A stretch of DNA of 64,000 bases from Weissella muntiaci (lineage in GTDB: Bacteria > Bacillota > Bacilli > Lactobacillales > Lactobacillaceae): the NCBI RefSeq assembly GCF_008107635.1, contig NZ_SDGZ01000023.1, positions 40,567-104,566 on the forward strand, in the 5' to 3' direction. The notes beneath the pieces were generated by a model. It ran no database searches. It saw only the letters and a list, made by a program, of their open reading frames with translations, and was not told the origin of the DNA. Shown piece by piece: positions 27,002 to 36,600 of the stretch. Numbering within the stretch: position 1 is the stretch's first letter; each line of letters begins with the position of its first letter. Made by a program: the position numbers and the translations under genes.

Positions 27002-29030
27002 TTGAGTCCTCACTATCTTGCCATGTTTCAATTACCGGCACTTGAAAATCATCCGTTTCAACCGCCACAGCAGTTGATTCGTCATCACTCTCCAAAATTG
27101 AACCACCTTCTTCAAGGGTAAAAGCCACGTTAGCCTCAATCCATTTACGTCGTGGCTCAACCTTATCACCCATCAGCGTAGTGACTCGTTTTTCTGCCAA
27201 CATCGCATCATCAATCATTACGCGAATCAAAGTCCGTGAATCTGGATTCATCGTGGTATCCCAAAGCTGATCGGCATTCATTTCACCGAGCCCCTTGAAG
27301 CGTTGCAATGTCACACCACGATCGCCAGTCACTTCTTGTTTACTTGCAAGTTGAGCATTTGTCCATGCGTATTGAATATCTTGCTTTTTACCAGTCCCTT
27401 TACGCAACATATACAGTGGTGGCAAAGCAATATATACTTTACCAGCTTCGATTAATGGTCGCATGTACTTATAGAAGAAGGTCAATAGCAATGTCTGGAT
27501 ATGCGCGCCGTCGTCGTCGGCATCGGTCATAATAATAATCTTGTCGTAATTAATGTCCGCAACATCAAACTCTGCTCCAACACCGCCACCAATTGTGTAG
27601 ATAATCGTGGCAATCTCTTCGTTTTTCATGATATCCGCCAGCTTGGCCTTCTCAGTGTTCAAAACTTTACCACGCAAAGGTAAGATCGCTTGGAACTTGC
27701 GATCTCGCCCTTGCTTGGCTGAGCCTCCGGCAGAATCTCCCTCAACCAAGAACAATTCATTCTTGGATGCGTTCTTTGACTGTGCGGGTGATAGCTTACC
27801 TGACAAGAGCTTTTCGCGCTTCCCCTTCTTCTTACCTGAACGAGCCTCATCACGTGCTCTACGGGCCGCCTCACGCGCTTCACGGGCACGTAGCGCTTTA
27901 CGGATCAACCCTTGCGAGAATTCACCGTTCTCCATCAGATAGAATCCTAATTGTTCTTGAATCACCGTATCAACGATTGAACGAGCTTCTGGAGTTCCAA
28001 GCTTGTCCTTGGTTTGACCTTCAAATTGTAGGAGGTCTTCCGGGATTCGTAACGAAATCACTACTGCCAGACCTTCTCGAACATCGGATCCGTCTAAATT
28101 CTTATCCTTCTCTTTTAAAAGGCTAACCTTACGCGCGTAATCGTTAAATGCCTTAGTCCATGCCGTTCTTAAACCGGCCTCATGTGTTCCACCACCTGGC
28201 GTCCGCACATTATTAACGAAAGACATCATCGTCTCCGAATATCCGTCGTTATATTGAGCAGCCACCTCTACCTCAACATCTTGTAACTTACCATCAAAGT
28301 ACATGATAGGACCAAGTGTATCCTTATCTTCATTTAAATAAGCTGCAAATGCTTGAATGCCCTCTGGGTAGTGATACTCTTCAGCACGTTCTTGTCCAAT
28401 ACGTTCGTCAGTCAAAGTTACCTTGATATCCTTTAGTAGAAAGGCCGACTCACGCAATCGTTCAGCCAAAATATCAAAATTATAAATTGTAGTTGAGAAA
28501 ATTGTAAGATCTGGCTTGAAGGTTACGGTTGTTCCGTTTGGCTCCTTGGTCTTACCCAAATTATTCAACGTACCGTCAGGCTTTCCACCGTCAATAAAAT
28601 GCTCTTGGTATTTAACCCCATCACGAACAATCGTTACTGTAAGTGACTTTGATAGTGCATTAACAACCGATGAACCCACACCATGGAGTCCACCAGATGT
28701 TTTATAGCCACCTTGACCAAATTTTCCGCCGGCGTGTAGTACCGTCAAGATTACCTCAGGTGTCGGTTTTCCGGATGCGTGCATCCCAACTGGCATTCCA
28801 CGACCATGATCAACTACAGTAATTGAGTTGTCCGCGTGAATAATTACATTAATCTCATCACCATAACCTGCTAACGCTTCATCAACTGCGTTATCAAAGA
28901 TTTCATATACTAGGTGGTGCAGCCCTCGTCCATCAGTTGAACCGATGTACATACCGGGACGCTTGCGAACTGCTTCAAGTCCCTCTAAGACTGTGATGGA
29001 ATCATCCGAATAACTATTTTTACTTGCCAT
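26994..29030 (-). CDS. parE: DNA topoisomerase IV subunit B
   Basis: 678 residues; the ATPase subunit of topoisomerase IV. GHKL ATPase motifs: [20 protein letters not shown] and [16 protein letters not shown]; the TOPRIM part has [19 protein letters not shown] and metal-binding DADDDGAHI. The lysine-rich stretch at about 395-410 is a normal linker. Ribosome binding site GGGAG before ATG 29030. A good promoter lies 55-80 bp upstream, divergent from plsY. No cysteine is present. Confidence 0.96.
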   Translation of the reverse strand: MASKNSYSDDSITVLEGLEAVRKRPGMYIGSTDGRGLHHLVYEIFDNAVDEALAGYGDEINVIIHADNSITVVDHGRGMPVGMHASGKPTPEVILTVLHAGGKFGQGGYKTSGGLHGVGSSVVNALSKSLTVTIVRDGVKYQEHFIDGGKPDGTLNNLGKTKEPNGTTVTFKPDLTIFSTTIYNFDILAERLRESAFLLKDIKVTLTDERIGQERAEEYHYPEGIQAFAAYLNEDKDTLGPIMYFDGKLQDVEVEVAAQYNDGYSETMMSFVNNVRTPGGGTHEAGLRTAWTKAFNDYARKVSLLKEKDKNLDGSDVREGLAVVISLRIPEDLLQFEGQTKDKLGTPEARSIVDTVIQEQLGFYLMENGEFSQGLIRKALRAREAREAARRARDEARSGKKKGKREKLLSGKLSPAQSKNASKNELFLVEGDSAGGSAKQGRDRKFQAILPLRGKVLNTEKAKLADIMKNEEIATIIYTIGGGVGAEFDVADINYDKIIIMTDADDDGAHIQTLLLTFFYKYMRPLIEAGKVYIALPPLYMLRKGTGKKQDIQYAWTNAQLASKQEVTGDRGVTLQRFKGLGEMNADQLWDTTMNPDSRTLIRVMIDDAMLAEKRVTTLMGDKVEPRRKWIEANVAFTLEEGGSILESDDESTAVAVETDDFQVPVIETWQDSEDSNG

Positions 29031-29082
29031 GGACGCTCCCTTTCTTTTTTTTAATCTATGTTTTTAGTACACTCTGTTTTTC

Positions 29083-29112
29083 ATAATATCGCAAGGTCTT
29101 GTTTTTTTGCAA
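29083..29112 (-). promoter_or_regulatory. parE-parC promoter
   Basis: TTGCAA (29107-29112), an 18-base spacer, then TATTAT (29083-29088) on the minus strand, about 55 bp before the parE start. Confidence 0.6.
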
Positions 29113-29175
29113 GTTTTGTTTTTAAACTCACATAAAATCATAGCAATATCTTACTTTTTTTTCGGTCATTCCTGC

Positions 29176-29181
29176 TATAAT
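29176..29181 (+). promoter_or_regulatory. plsY -10 box
   Basis: A consensus TATAAT 55 bp before the plsY start. No clear -35 box is seen upstream (a T-rich stretch). A TTGCAAATTTGCAA palindrome follows in the leader at about 29202-29215. Confidence 0.5.
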
Positions 29182-29235
29182 AAGATTTGATTTTTATTTT
29201 TGCAAATTTGCAAAATATTTCTAGGAGGAAATTTG

Positions 29236-29865
29236 ATGAGTTCAATGCACTTCATCATTTCATTTATTTTAGCCTACTGTTTGGGGTCACTTCCCTTTGG
29301 CTACTGGATTGGCAAGCTATTTTATAATCAAGACATATTGAATGCAGGTTCAGGAAACATTGGAACCACTAACACCTTCCGCGTTTTAGGCAATCGCGCC
29401 GGACTTACCGTCCTTGTTTTGGACATTTTAAAAGGAACTGCTGGTGCGTATATGGCGGCAATCTGGGGCAATGTCCCTAGTAAAGAGTGGCTTTTCTTCG
29501 TTGGTCTAGGCGCCATCATTGGTCACACCTTCTCAATGTGGATCAAGTTCCGCGGTGGTAAGGCAGTCGCTACCAGTGCCGGCGTCTTACTGGCATATAC
29601 ACCGCATTTATTTGTCTTTGCGTCGCTAGTATTTATTACGGTTATCCTATTATCAAGTATGGTTTCACTTGGATCAATGATTGGCTTCACGCTCGTAACG
29701 CTAGCCGCCATTATTGAACAAGACTGGCTCTTAACCGTTATTGCCGTTGCCCTGACAATTTTTGTTTTCTATCGGCATCGTGAGAATATTAAGCGAATTA
29801 AAGCTGGCACCGAAAGCCTAGTGCCTTTTGGATTATACTATTGGTCAAAACATCGTCAATCTTAA
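29236..29865 (+). CDS. plsY: Acyl-phosphate:glycerol-3-phosphate acyltransferase
   Basis: 209-residue membrane enzyme that makes lysophosphatidate from acyl-phosphate and glycerol 3-phosphate, the first step of phospholipid synthesis. The cytoplasmic motifs are GSLPFGYWIGK, GSGNIGTTNTFRVLG and KFRGGKAVATSAG; there are five to six membrane segments. The ATG at 29236 follows AGGAGG by seven bases and fixes the start. It is divergent from parE, the common neighbourhood in Bacilli. Confidence 0.95.
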   Translation: MSSMHFIISFILAYCLGSLPFGYWIGKLFYNQDILNAGSGNIGTTNTFRVLGNRAGLTVLVLDILKGTAGAYMAAIWGNVPSKEWLFFVGLGAIIGHTFSMWIKFRGGKAVATSAGVLLAYTPHLFVFASLVFITVILLSSMVSLGSMIGFTLVTLAAIIEQDWLLTVIAVALTIFVFYRHRENIKRIKAGTESLVPFGLYYWSKHRQS

Positions 29866-29870
29866 AACAA

Positions 29871-29917
29871 CAAAAACGAATAGGATTAGCTATCTGCTAA
29901 ATCTTATTCGTTTTTTT
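29871..29917. terminator. Bidirectional terminator between plsY and vanY-like gene
   Basis: AAAAACGAATAgGATTAGC pairs with GCTAAATCTTATTCGTTTTT around TATCT, with A-run and T-run on the two sides. Confidence 0.88.
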
Positions 29918-29921
29918 GCAC

Positions 29922-30665
29922 TTATTTATCCAACATTGCGACATATTCCTCAAGCGTCAGATTATGTTTCGTGATGTACTCTGCATTTGCAACCCCGACG
30001 TAGCGATAATGCCAATCCTCATAACCAACACCAGTACTCTTCTTTCCATCCGCTGGAAAACGGAGAATAAACCCATACTTTGGTGCAAGAGCCGCAATTT
30101 GCTTTACGACTGCCTTGGGACTCTCGTTAAGAGAATCTACGGTACTCATATCAATAGCCAGCCCCGTTTGATGCTCGGACATCTTTGGCGGCTGGGAATA
30201 AGTCTGAACGTTTTTCTCCGCTTGTGCACGCGTTATTGAACCGCCACCTGCATTTACGGTTCCAGCTGCTCCGGCCATTTCTTGGTCAACATATCGGTCA
30301 TATAACTGTGTCTGATAAGCGACCGATCGATATCCAGATATCAGGTGTTCTGCCGAATCAACCTTCTGCGCAGCGGCCAAAAAATCAGTCGTAGCGTTTG
30401 CAATTCGCTGGTCAACTTGCACCCCCGCTACCGTCGTAAGCGTTGGATTAAGCTCATCATGCGGATGGTCTCGATTAACTACTAATAAGTTCCAATCAGA
30501 AGCCCTCGCCGCTGGTAGATCACTTTGTGAGGTAGCTGAGGTAGCCTTTGAACTGGTGCTTTTACTCGAATCACTAGTTGTTGTCTGTGTATTTAAGTGC
30601 TTAAATATTACTCCACCAATGACAAGTACAACCAATAATCCTAGCAGCCATGAATATTTCTTCAT
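29922..30665 (-). CDS. VanY-family D-alanyl-D-alanine carboxypeptidase
   Basis: 247 residues: an N-terminal membrane anchor (about 5-22), a Ser/Thr-rich stretch (30-50), then an M15B peptidase domain with SGYRSVAYQTQLYDRY, zinc and catalytic motif SEHQTGLAID and GYEDWHYRYVG. Such enzymes trim the terminal D-Ala from peptidoglycan stems outside the cell and are ordinary wall-remodelling enzymes; the family name does not imply vancomycin resistance, and no other van genes are present. Confidence 0.9.
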   Translation of the reverse strand: MKKYSWLLGLLVVLVIGGVIFKHLNTQTTTSDSSKSTSSKATSATSQSDLPAARASDWNLLVVNRDHPHDELNPTLTTVAGVQVDQRIANATTDFLAAAQKVDSAEHLISGYRSVAYQTQLYDRYVDQEMAGAAGTVNAGGGSITRAQAEKNVQTYSQPPKMSEHQTGLAIDMSTVDSLNESPKAVVKQIAALAPKYGFILRFPADGKKSTGVGYEDWHYRYVGVANAEYITKHNLTLEEYVAMLDK

Positions 30666-30687
30666 TAATATCTGCCTCCTTAATCTT

Positions 30688-30714
30688 CAAAAAAGAAAAG
30701 CCATACGCTTTTCA
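30688..30714 (-). terminator. Intrinsic terminator of the aldose epimerase gene
   Basis: GAAAAGC-CATAC-GCTTTTC with an A-run on the plus strand, 50 bp past the stop and just upstream of the VanY-family start. Confidence 0.75.
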
Positions 30715-30761
30715 AGAACAATGGTGTAACCAAAGTTGAAAATGTACGACCTAATTATCGT

Positions 30762-31643
30762 CTAAAAGAATGTCAGTGAATATGATCCTGTAAATGTTTG
30801 CGCCGGCGACAGCTCATTAATTGCGTACTTATGAGCAATATTTCCATCTGCATCAACTGTGTCCGCAATTCCCCACCAAGGCTCAATTGCCACAAAGGGC
30901 GCTTCTTTTACATATTGTGTCCAAAGTCCTACATACTTTGCATCTTGAATATGCATCGTAATTCCATGTGATTCATTCAGACGTGCAAGCACGATTGAGA
31001 CTGGATTCCCCCCTAAGCGCAGAATAATCGCATCGTCCTTATAGTCATCGCGTCGCAAACGTAGCGGTACTCGCGTATCAAAAGAACTCTCTAAATTATT
31101 ATCCAAATATGGTCCCATTAATTTAGCACGCTCATAATGTCGTCGCGGCTCAATATTGAGATAATAATCCGTAAACTTTTCACCTTCAACCAGTGGAACA
31201 TTGAACCCCGGGTGACCACCGACTGAGAAATAAATATCATGGTTATCGGTATTCGTCACGATATAGGCAATTCCCAGTGTATCTTGTGAGGTAAGACGGT
31301 ACTCAACGTCGAACTGGAATCGAAAAGGATAGATTGCATGAGTCTCCTCACTATCAGTCAATCGAAGCCTTACTGTAGTATCACTTTGCTCAACGACATT
31401 AAATTCATTATCACGGGCAAAGCCATGTTGTGTCATGAAGTATGTTTTATCACGATACTTATAACGATCTCCACGCAGCCGCCCCACAATCGGAAACAGA
31501 TTTGGTGCATGTCGTCCCCAAAAATTGGGATCCGCCTGCCACATATATTCTAAACCAGTCTCTTTATTAATAACTGAGATCAACTCTGCTCCATGCTCTG
31601 ACACTTCAACACAGATACTACCATTATCTAATTTTACTGACAT
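30762..31643 (-). CDS. Aldose 1-epimerase family protein (LacX-like)
   Basis: 293 residues. HGAELISVINKETG near the start, PNLFPIVGRLRG, the catalytic-type His in MTQHGFARD and SVGGHPGFNVP, and FVAIEPWWGIADT near the end are the galactose-mutarotase fold of the LacX branch. It would interconvert anomers of a hexose or a phosphorylated sugar; the substrate is not known. A GAAAGCGCT cre-like sequence lies upstream at about 31716-31731, which would suit a sugar gene. Confidence 0.82.
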   Translation of the reverse strand: MSVKLDNGSICVEVSEHGAELISVINKETGLEYMWQADPNFWGRHAPNLFPIVGRLRGDRYKYRDKTYFMTQHGFARDNEFNVVEQSDTTVRLRLTDSEETHAIYPFRFQFDVEYRLTSQDTLGIAYIVTNTDNHDIYFSVGGHPGFNVPLVEGEKFTDYYLNIEPRRHYERAKLMGPYLDNNLESSFDTRVPLRLRRDDYKDDAIILRLGGNPVSIVLARLNESHGITMHIQDAKYVGLWTQYVKEAPFVAIEPWWGIADTVDADGNIAHKYAINELSPAQTFTGSYSLTFF

Positions 31644-31715
31644 AATTTATCACTCCGTATACTTCTGCCTTCACAGCTATATTTTAACAAAGTTCTGAAG
31701 GCTTTACTATTAATT

Positions 31716-31731
31716 TGGGGAGCGCTTTCAT
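31716..31731 (-). promoter_or_regulatory. Weak cre-like site upstream of the aldose epimerase
   Basis: Minus-strand ATGAAAGCGCTCCCC keeps the left half and centre of the cre consensus but is degenerate on the right. Confidence 0.25.
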
Positions 31732-31734
31732 AAT

Positions 31735-32646
31735 TTAAGCTCGTGGGAAAAAATTCCGATAACTTTTTTGTAAATCCTGAGTCGTTACATGTGTATAAAT
31801 TTGGGTCGTCGATAAATTGCTATGCCCCAACAGACTTTGAACGGAACGTAAGTCAGCACCATGGTTTAGCAAGTCAGTGGCAAAAGTATGCCGGAACATA
31901 TGGGCAGTCACATTTTGACTAATACCAGCAGCCTTCGCCAATTGCTTCAGAATATATTCAACGCCAGATGCCGAAATATTGTTGCCCCGTTGATTTAAAA
32001 AAACAAATCCTGCGTCTTGTTCAGCCTTCGCCACCAAAATTGGCCGAGCAACTGTTAGATATTCCGAAAATGCATCCGCCAGATAATCACCAAATGGTAG
32101 GGTCCGTGTTTTATTTCCCTTACCCAGCACAGTGATAATCTTGTTACGTCGATCAACAGCGTTAATCTTCAAGTTTGCCAGCTCTGAAACGCGCAGCCCA
32201 ACTCCGTACAGTGTTTCCAATATCAAGCGATTACGAATCTCAAGTGGACCGTCACCTTCTTTTACATATTCAAACAATCGCTTCAACTCTTGTTCATAAA
32301 AATGTCGTGGCAAATGTTGACCACCTTTTTTAAGTTGTACGTCAGCGAAAGGATTCTCTTTTGCCAAGTCATTGCGAATCATAAATTGAAAAAAAGCACG
32401 TAAGGAACTTACCTTACGCGCAATCGTCCGCGGACTATCTTCAGCCTCATATCGTTGCGCTAAATAAATCCGCACATCCAATTGATCCATCAACAAAATA
32501 TTCTTTTTTTCATCTTCAATCTTAATAAAGTCGATCACCTGTCGTATATCTGACCGATATGCTTTGATTGTTTCAGCAGAATATTGACGTTCAACTCTTA
32601 GATATTCAACAAATAAATCTAAGTAGTTCGTCTCTGATGTCATCAT
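31735..32646 (-). CDS. xerC: Tyrosine recombinase XerC
   Basis: 303 residues; resolves chromosome dimers at dif with a XerD partner. An N-terminal SAM-like core-binding domain (to about 105) is followed by the catalytic domain with Arg in LYGVGLRVSEL, His-x-x-Arg in HMFRHTFATDLL, His in LLGHSNLSTTQ and the Tyr nucleophile in IYTHV. It starts immediately after the topA stop and is probably cotranscribed. This is a housekeeping recombinase; no integrative element surrounds it. No cysteine is present. Confidence 0.92.
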   Translation of the reverse strand: MMTSETNYLDLFVEYLRVERQYSAETIKAYRSDIRQVIDFIKIEDEKKNILLMDQLDVRIYLAQRYEAEDSPRTIARKVSSLRAFFQFMIRNDLAKENPFADVQLKKGGQHLPRHFYEQELKRLFEYVKEGDGPLEIRNRLILETLYGVGLRVSELANLKINAVDRRNKIITVLGKGNKTRTLPFGDYLADAFSEYLTVARPILVAKAEQDAGFVFLNQRGNNISASGVEYILKQLAKAAGISQNVTAHMFRHTFATDLLNHGADLRSVQSLLGHSNLSTTQIYTHVTTQDLQKSYRNFFPRA

Positions 32647-32647
32647 T

Positions 32648-34774
32648 TTAGGACTTTACCTCTGTAGTCTTTGTGGTCTCAGATGCCTTATCGTCATCCT
32701 TGTTTTCATCATCTTCCTTAGGAGTAGTCCCATCAGCAAGTGTTTTCTCAGTTGGCTTATCCCATGATACAAAATCACAATCTGGATAACGTGAGCAACC
32801 ATAGAAAGTTCGACCACGCTTTGTCTTGCGTTCTACAATCTGACCAATCCCACACTTTGGGCAAGTCAAACCGATTTCTTCGACAATCGTTTGTGTATTA
32901 CGGCAATCTGGGAAACGTGAACAAGCGTAAAACTTTCCATATCGTCCCATCTTGGTCAACATTGGCGCTCCACAGACGTCACAATCAAAGCCGGCAAGCT
33001 CATCTTTTAAGACGATCTTCTCCATCTCGACCTCTGCCTTAAGCAGTTCTTTTTGGAAAGGCTTAAAGAACTCATCGATTACTTCGACCCATTCTTCTTG
33101 ACCACGCTCAACATTGTCTAAGTCTGTCTCAACTCCGGCGGTAAACTTAATATTTGTTACATCGGGGAAAAATTCTTGAACCGTGTTCTGTACCAAGACT
33201 CCAAGCTCTGTCGGTACGAACTTTTTGGCATCCAATCGTACATAATTACGCTTTTGAATTGTCTCAATCGTAGCAGCATACGTCGATGGACGACCAACCC
33301 CATTTTCCTCTAAGGCCTTAACCAAGGCAGCTTCGGTATACCGGGCAGGTGGCTGTGTGAAATGTTGCTCTGGTGAAAGTTGCGCCAATTTGACATCATC
33401 CCCAACGAGTAACTCAGGTAGTTTATTATCCTTTTCACGTGCAGCCGGGTACGCCTTTGTGAAACCGGCGAACTTTGTTTTCGACCCATTTGCTCGGAAC
33501 ATTACCCCATTTTGCTCAATTGTAACTGCCATTGTGTCCAAGACCTCAGCGGTCATTTGACTAGCAACGAATCTTGACCAGATCAATGAATACAGCCGGA
33601 ACTGCTCACTAGTCAACTTATCTTTGATTGAGTCTGGTGTTCGCATGACAGAAGTTGGCCGAATTGCCTCATGGGCATCTTGAGCGCCTTCTTGTTGTTT
33701 ACTAGCGACGGGCTTACTTGCCGCATATTCGGGGCCATATTCATCAACGATAAATGTTGCCGCCTCACCCTTTGCAAGACTTGAAATACGAGTAGAGTCG
33801 GTACGCATATACGTAATCAACCCAACCGTTCCTTCTTTCCCACCAAGATTAATTCCCTCGTAAAGTTGCTGCGCGGCCATCATGGTTTTACGAGTCCGGA
33901 AGTTCAATTGGGTATTGGCAGTCTGTTGCATCGTTGAAGTTGTAAATGGTGGTTGCGGGTTACGTTTACGCTCCTTTGCTTCCACCTTTGTGACTGCAAA
34001 ATTACCTTTTTGATCAAGGCGCTCCAAAATCTCTTGAACTTTGGTATTATCAGGAACGTCCGTCTTTTTACCATCAAGCCCCCAAAATGCAGCCTTGAAC
34101 TTATGCCGGTCCTTAGTGAACTCCGAATCTAAAGTCCAATACTCATCTGGTTGGAAAGCTTGGATTTCATTTTCACGAGCAATTACGAGACCCAAAGCAA
34201 CCGATTGTACACGGCCTGCTGAAAGACCCTTTTTAACTTTTTTCCACAATATTGGCGAAATTGAATAGCCAACTAATCGATCCAAAACACGACGCGCCTG
34301 CTGTGCGTCTACTAGATCCATATCAATCTGACGGGGATGTTTAAAAGCTTCTTTAACCGCATCCTTCGTAATTTCATTAAAGACAACTCGATTTTCACCA
34401 GCATCAAGGTCCAAATCCAAAATATGTGATAGATGCCAAGCAATCGCCTCACCTTCTCGATCCGGATCAGATGCAAGATAAACGTGCTTTGCCGCCTTGG
34501 CCTCTTTTTTAAGTCCCTTAATTACATCGCCTTTACCGCGAATATTGATATATTTTGGTTCATAATTGTTCTCAATATCGACACCCATTTGTGACTTTGG
34601 TAAATCACGAATATGACCAATACTTGCAACAACCTTGTAGTTGGTTCCTAGATACTTTTCAATCGTCTTTGCCTTTGAAGGCGACTCCACAATCACCAAA
34701 TTCTTTTTACGCTTCGTTGTGGCGCGCTTTTTCGCAGGCTTCTTAGCTGGCTTTGCTTCAGTTGTACTTGCCAT
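32648..34774 (-). CDS. topA: DNA topoisomerase I
   Basis: 708 residues; relaxes negative supercoils. TOPRIM motif [13 protein letters not shown] and [12 protein letters not shown], then the catalytic Tyr in [11 protein letters not shown], and C-terminal zinc ribbons [15 protein letters not shown] and [14 protein letters not shown]. These eight cysteines are almost half of all cysteines I count in the window. The N-terminus has an extra lysine/alanine-rich tail of about 22 residues ([15 protein letters not shown]), likely DNA-contacting or disordered. Ribosome binding site GAGAGG. Two good promoters lie upstream. Confidence 0.96.
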   Translation of the reverse strand: MASTTEAKPAKKPAKKRATTKRKKNLVIVESPSKAKTIEKYLGTNYKVVASIGHIRDLPKSQMGVDIENNYEPKYINIRGKGDVIKGLKKEAKAAKHVYLASDPDREGEAIAWHLSHILDLDLDAGENRVVFNEITKDAVKEAFKHPRQIDMDLVDAQQARRVLDRLVGYSISPILWKKVKKGLSAGRVQSVALGLVIARENEIQAFQPDEYWTLDSEFTKDRHKFKAAFWGLDGKKTDVPDNTKVQEILERLDQKGNFAVTKVEAKERKRNPQPPFTTSTMQQTANTQLNFRTRKTMMAAQQLYEGINLGGKEGTVGLITYMRTDSTRISSLAKGEAATFIVDEYGPEYAASKPVASKQQEGAQDAHEAIRPTSVMRTPDSIKDKLTSEQFRLYSLIWSRFVASQMTAEVLDTMAVTIEQNGVMFRANGSKTKFAGFTKAYPAAREKDNKLPELLVGDDVKLAQLSPEQHFTQPPARYTEAALVKALEENGVGRPSTYAATIETIQKRNYVRLDAKKFVPTELGVLVQNTVQEFFPDVTNIKFTAGVETDLDNVERGQEEWVEVIDEFFKPFQKELLKAEVEMEKIVLKDELAGFDCDVCGAPMLTKMGRYGKFYACSRFPDCRNTQTIVEEIGLTCPKCGIGQIVERKTKRGRTFYGCSRYPDCDFVSWDKPTEKTLADGTTPKEDDENKDDDKASETTKTTEVKS

Positions 34775-34808
34775 GCGTGCACCTCTCTTTTATTAATAAT
34801 ATAGCTCA

Positions 34809-34836
34809 ATATTACACTATTTATCAGATTTGACAA
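34809..34836 (-). promoter_or_regulatory. topA promoter, proximal
   Basis: TTGTCA (34831-34836), a 16-base spacer, then TAATAT (34809-34814) on the minus strand, about 35 bp before the topA start. Confidence 0.55.
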
Positions 34837-34877
34837 AATTTATCGACATTTACGTCGTAGCGAATTGAGTACCACTC

Positions 34878-34906
34878 ATATTATTAACATCATTCAAATA
34901 TGTCAA
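34878..34906 (-). promoter_or_regulatory. topA promoter, distal
   Basis: Consensus TTGACA (34901-34906), a 17-base spacer, then TAATAT (34878-34883) on the minus strand. The leader contains a CGAC-GTAAAT-GTCG hairpin. Confidence 0.7.
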
Positions 34907-34925
34907 GTACAGTGTTCAGAAAATA

Positions 34926-35780
34926 TCAAATATAGAACTGATGTTCGGCCAACTTTTCAAACAAATCCTCGTTCGACAAAATTGGAATTGCGCCATCATT
35001 TATTAACTGATTAGTCCCAAACGAATTAAGATCATCAATTCGTCCCGGTAGAGCAAAAATACTCCGATTAGCCTCCAATGCTAACCGAGCTGTAATCAGC
35101 GAACCCGATCTTTTTCGCGCCTCGACCACTACAATTGCTGAACAAAGCCCCGCGATAATCCTGTTGCGCTCTGGAAAATGATATTGTCGCGGCCCCGTAT
35201 CTGGTAGATACTCAGAAAGTAATAAACCGTGTTGCCCAATCTTGTGTTGCAACGTCCTATGTCGTGCCGGATAAACAACATTCAATCCAGTTCCAATAAC
35301 GGCTATCGTGCTCCCACCATTGTTAAGCATTGTATCATGCGCCAAACTATCAATCCCTTGTGCTAAACCCGAAACGATCGCATATGCCTGCTTGGTTAGA
35401 CCTTTACCCCAACCTTTAATAATCTTGGTCGCACACTGACTATGCATTCTCGCACCAACAATACCAACCTTCTTCATCGCTAGTAGTTGCAGATTACCAC
35501 AATAAAAAAGCACTAGCGGTGGATGAATAATCTCTTTCAACATAGCCGGATAGCATTCGTCAATAATCGTAATGTATGCTAATCGCTTCAATTCAATTAG
35601 TTCATTTATAGAAGGATAATTACCGAGATGTTCAGAGCCAGTAATCTTTTTCAACAGATTAATGGGCAAAGGTAAAGCGACCGTCGGATGTTCTGATAAA
35701 TATTGCCAAACTTTCGCTCGACCACGATAACTCAAATGCTTTACTAAAAACAACGCCAAAATAAAATCACGAATGTTCAT
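34926..35780 (-). CDS. dprA: DNA processing protein DprA (Smf)
   Basis: 284 residues; loads RecA on incoming single-stranded DNA in natural transformation. After an N-terminal SAM-like part (to about 75) comes the Rossmann-like DprA domain: VGIVGARMHSQ, IVSGLAQGIDSLAHD, VIGTGLNVVYPA and FPERNRIIAGL, and a C-terminal GRIDDLNSFGTNQLINDGA. The C-terminal DNA-binding winged helix found in some species is absent, as usual in short forms. With four cysteines it is unusually Cys-rich for this window. It is complete, so uptake capacity is possible, but no com genes are in the window. Confidence 0.94.
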   Translation of the reverse strand: MNIRDFILALFLVKHLSYRGRAKVWQYLSEHPTVALPLPINLLKKITGSEHLGNYPSINELIELKRLAYITIIDECYPAMLKEIIHPPLVLFYCGNLQLLAMKKVGIVGARMHSQCATKIIKGWGKGLTKQAYAIVSGLAQGIDSLAHDTMLNNGGSTIAVIGTGLNVVYPARHRTLQHKIGQHGLLLSEYLPDTGPRQYHFPERNRIIAGLCSAIVVVEARKRSGSLITARLALEANRSIFALPGRIDDLNSFGTNQLINDGAIPILSNEDLFEKLAEHQFYI

Positions 35781-35832
35781 ATCAATCCCTCTAGTAATAA
35801 AGGACTAACTCACTCGTGATTTTATCAAAAAT

Positions 35833-36600
35833 TCATAGATATTTTTTTACAGGCGCAAAACTTCGCCGATGAATAGGCGTAATTCCCAATTCAGCCATTC
35901 CTTGCAAATGCTTTGCGGTACCATAACCGGCATTATGCTCAAAATCATAACCTGGATAAGTCTGCGCATAGTCTTGCATTAGTGCATCCCGAAAGTTTTT
36001 TGCTAAAATACTAGCCGCTCCGATACTAATGCTACGATCATCACCTTTAATCAGCTTTTCCTGAGGCAAATCAAGGTCAACAGTCATGGCGTCAATCAGC
36101 AAACGTTGCGGTTTGACTGTCAGATTCTCGACAGCTAACTTCATGGCCAGCCGACTAGCTTCATAAATATTAACCTGATCAATCATCTCAACTGAAATCA
36201 CGCCAAAAGCATAATCAACAACTTTGTTTTTAATTGCAAGGTCCAATTCCTGTCGCGCTTTTAGCGAAAGCTGCTTCGAATCATGGACCTCCTGCAAATC
36301 AAAATTCTCATCAATTACCACCGCAGCCGCGACCACTGGTCCAGCTAGTGGCCCTCGGCCCACCTCGTCAATACCCGCAACTATCTCTTGATCGGCCCAA
36401 GCAATTCGTTCAAAAGCAAGTCGCTCATTAAAGGCGGCCTTTTTTGCTTTCCTCTGATCGATTTGCCGATCGAATTGACCCATCAGTGTTCTGACACCCT
36501 TTCGTGAATCGCTCCGCCACTCTTCGAGCTCAATTCGGCTAAATTCGCCATCTACCAAATGAGTTTTAATTTGACCGACTGTCAACTTATTTGTTGCCAT
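35833..36600 (-). CDS. rnhB: Ribonuclease HII
   Basis: 255 residues; removes ribonucleotides from DNA and RNA-DNA hybrids. An N-terminal helical extension (1-65) typical of Bacilli precedes the catalytic domain with GIDEVGRGPLAGP (Asp, Glu), DSKQLS, LIDAM (Asp) and KGDDRSISIGAASILAK; HNAGYGTAKH lies near the C-terminus. The ATG at 36600 overlaps the end of rbgA, with GGAA about eight bases upstream; an in-frame TTG one codon earlier is a less likely start. Confidence 0.94.
   Translation of the reverse strand: MATNKLTVGQIKTHLVDGEFSRIELEEWRSDSRKGVRTLMGQFDRQIDQRKAKKAAFNERLAFERIAWADQEIVAGIDEVGRGPLAGPVVAAAVVIDENFDLQEVHDSKQLSLKARQELDLAIKNKVVDYAFGVISVEMIDQVNIYEASRLAMKLAVENLTVKPQRLLIDAMTVDLDLPQEKLIKGDDRSISIGAASILAKNFRDALMQDYAQTYPGYDFEHNAGYGTAKHLQGMAELGITPIHRRSFAPVKKYL

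Noticed and set aside
27607..28126. Plus-strand open frames within parE
   Set aside because: These frames are antisense to the well-supported parE gene and show no family features.
29922..30665. Vancomycin resistance gene
   Set aside because: VanY-type sequence alone is a common wall carboxypeptidase; no vanA/H/X/R/S-type genes are nearby.
31735..32646. Integrase of a mobile element
   Set aside because: Sequence and position (topA-xerC) identify a chromosomal XerC; no attachment-site repeats or cargo genes are seen around it.
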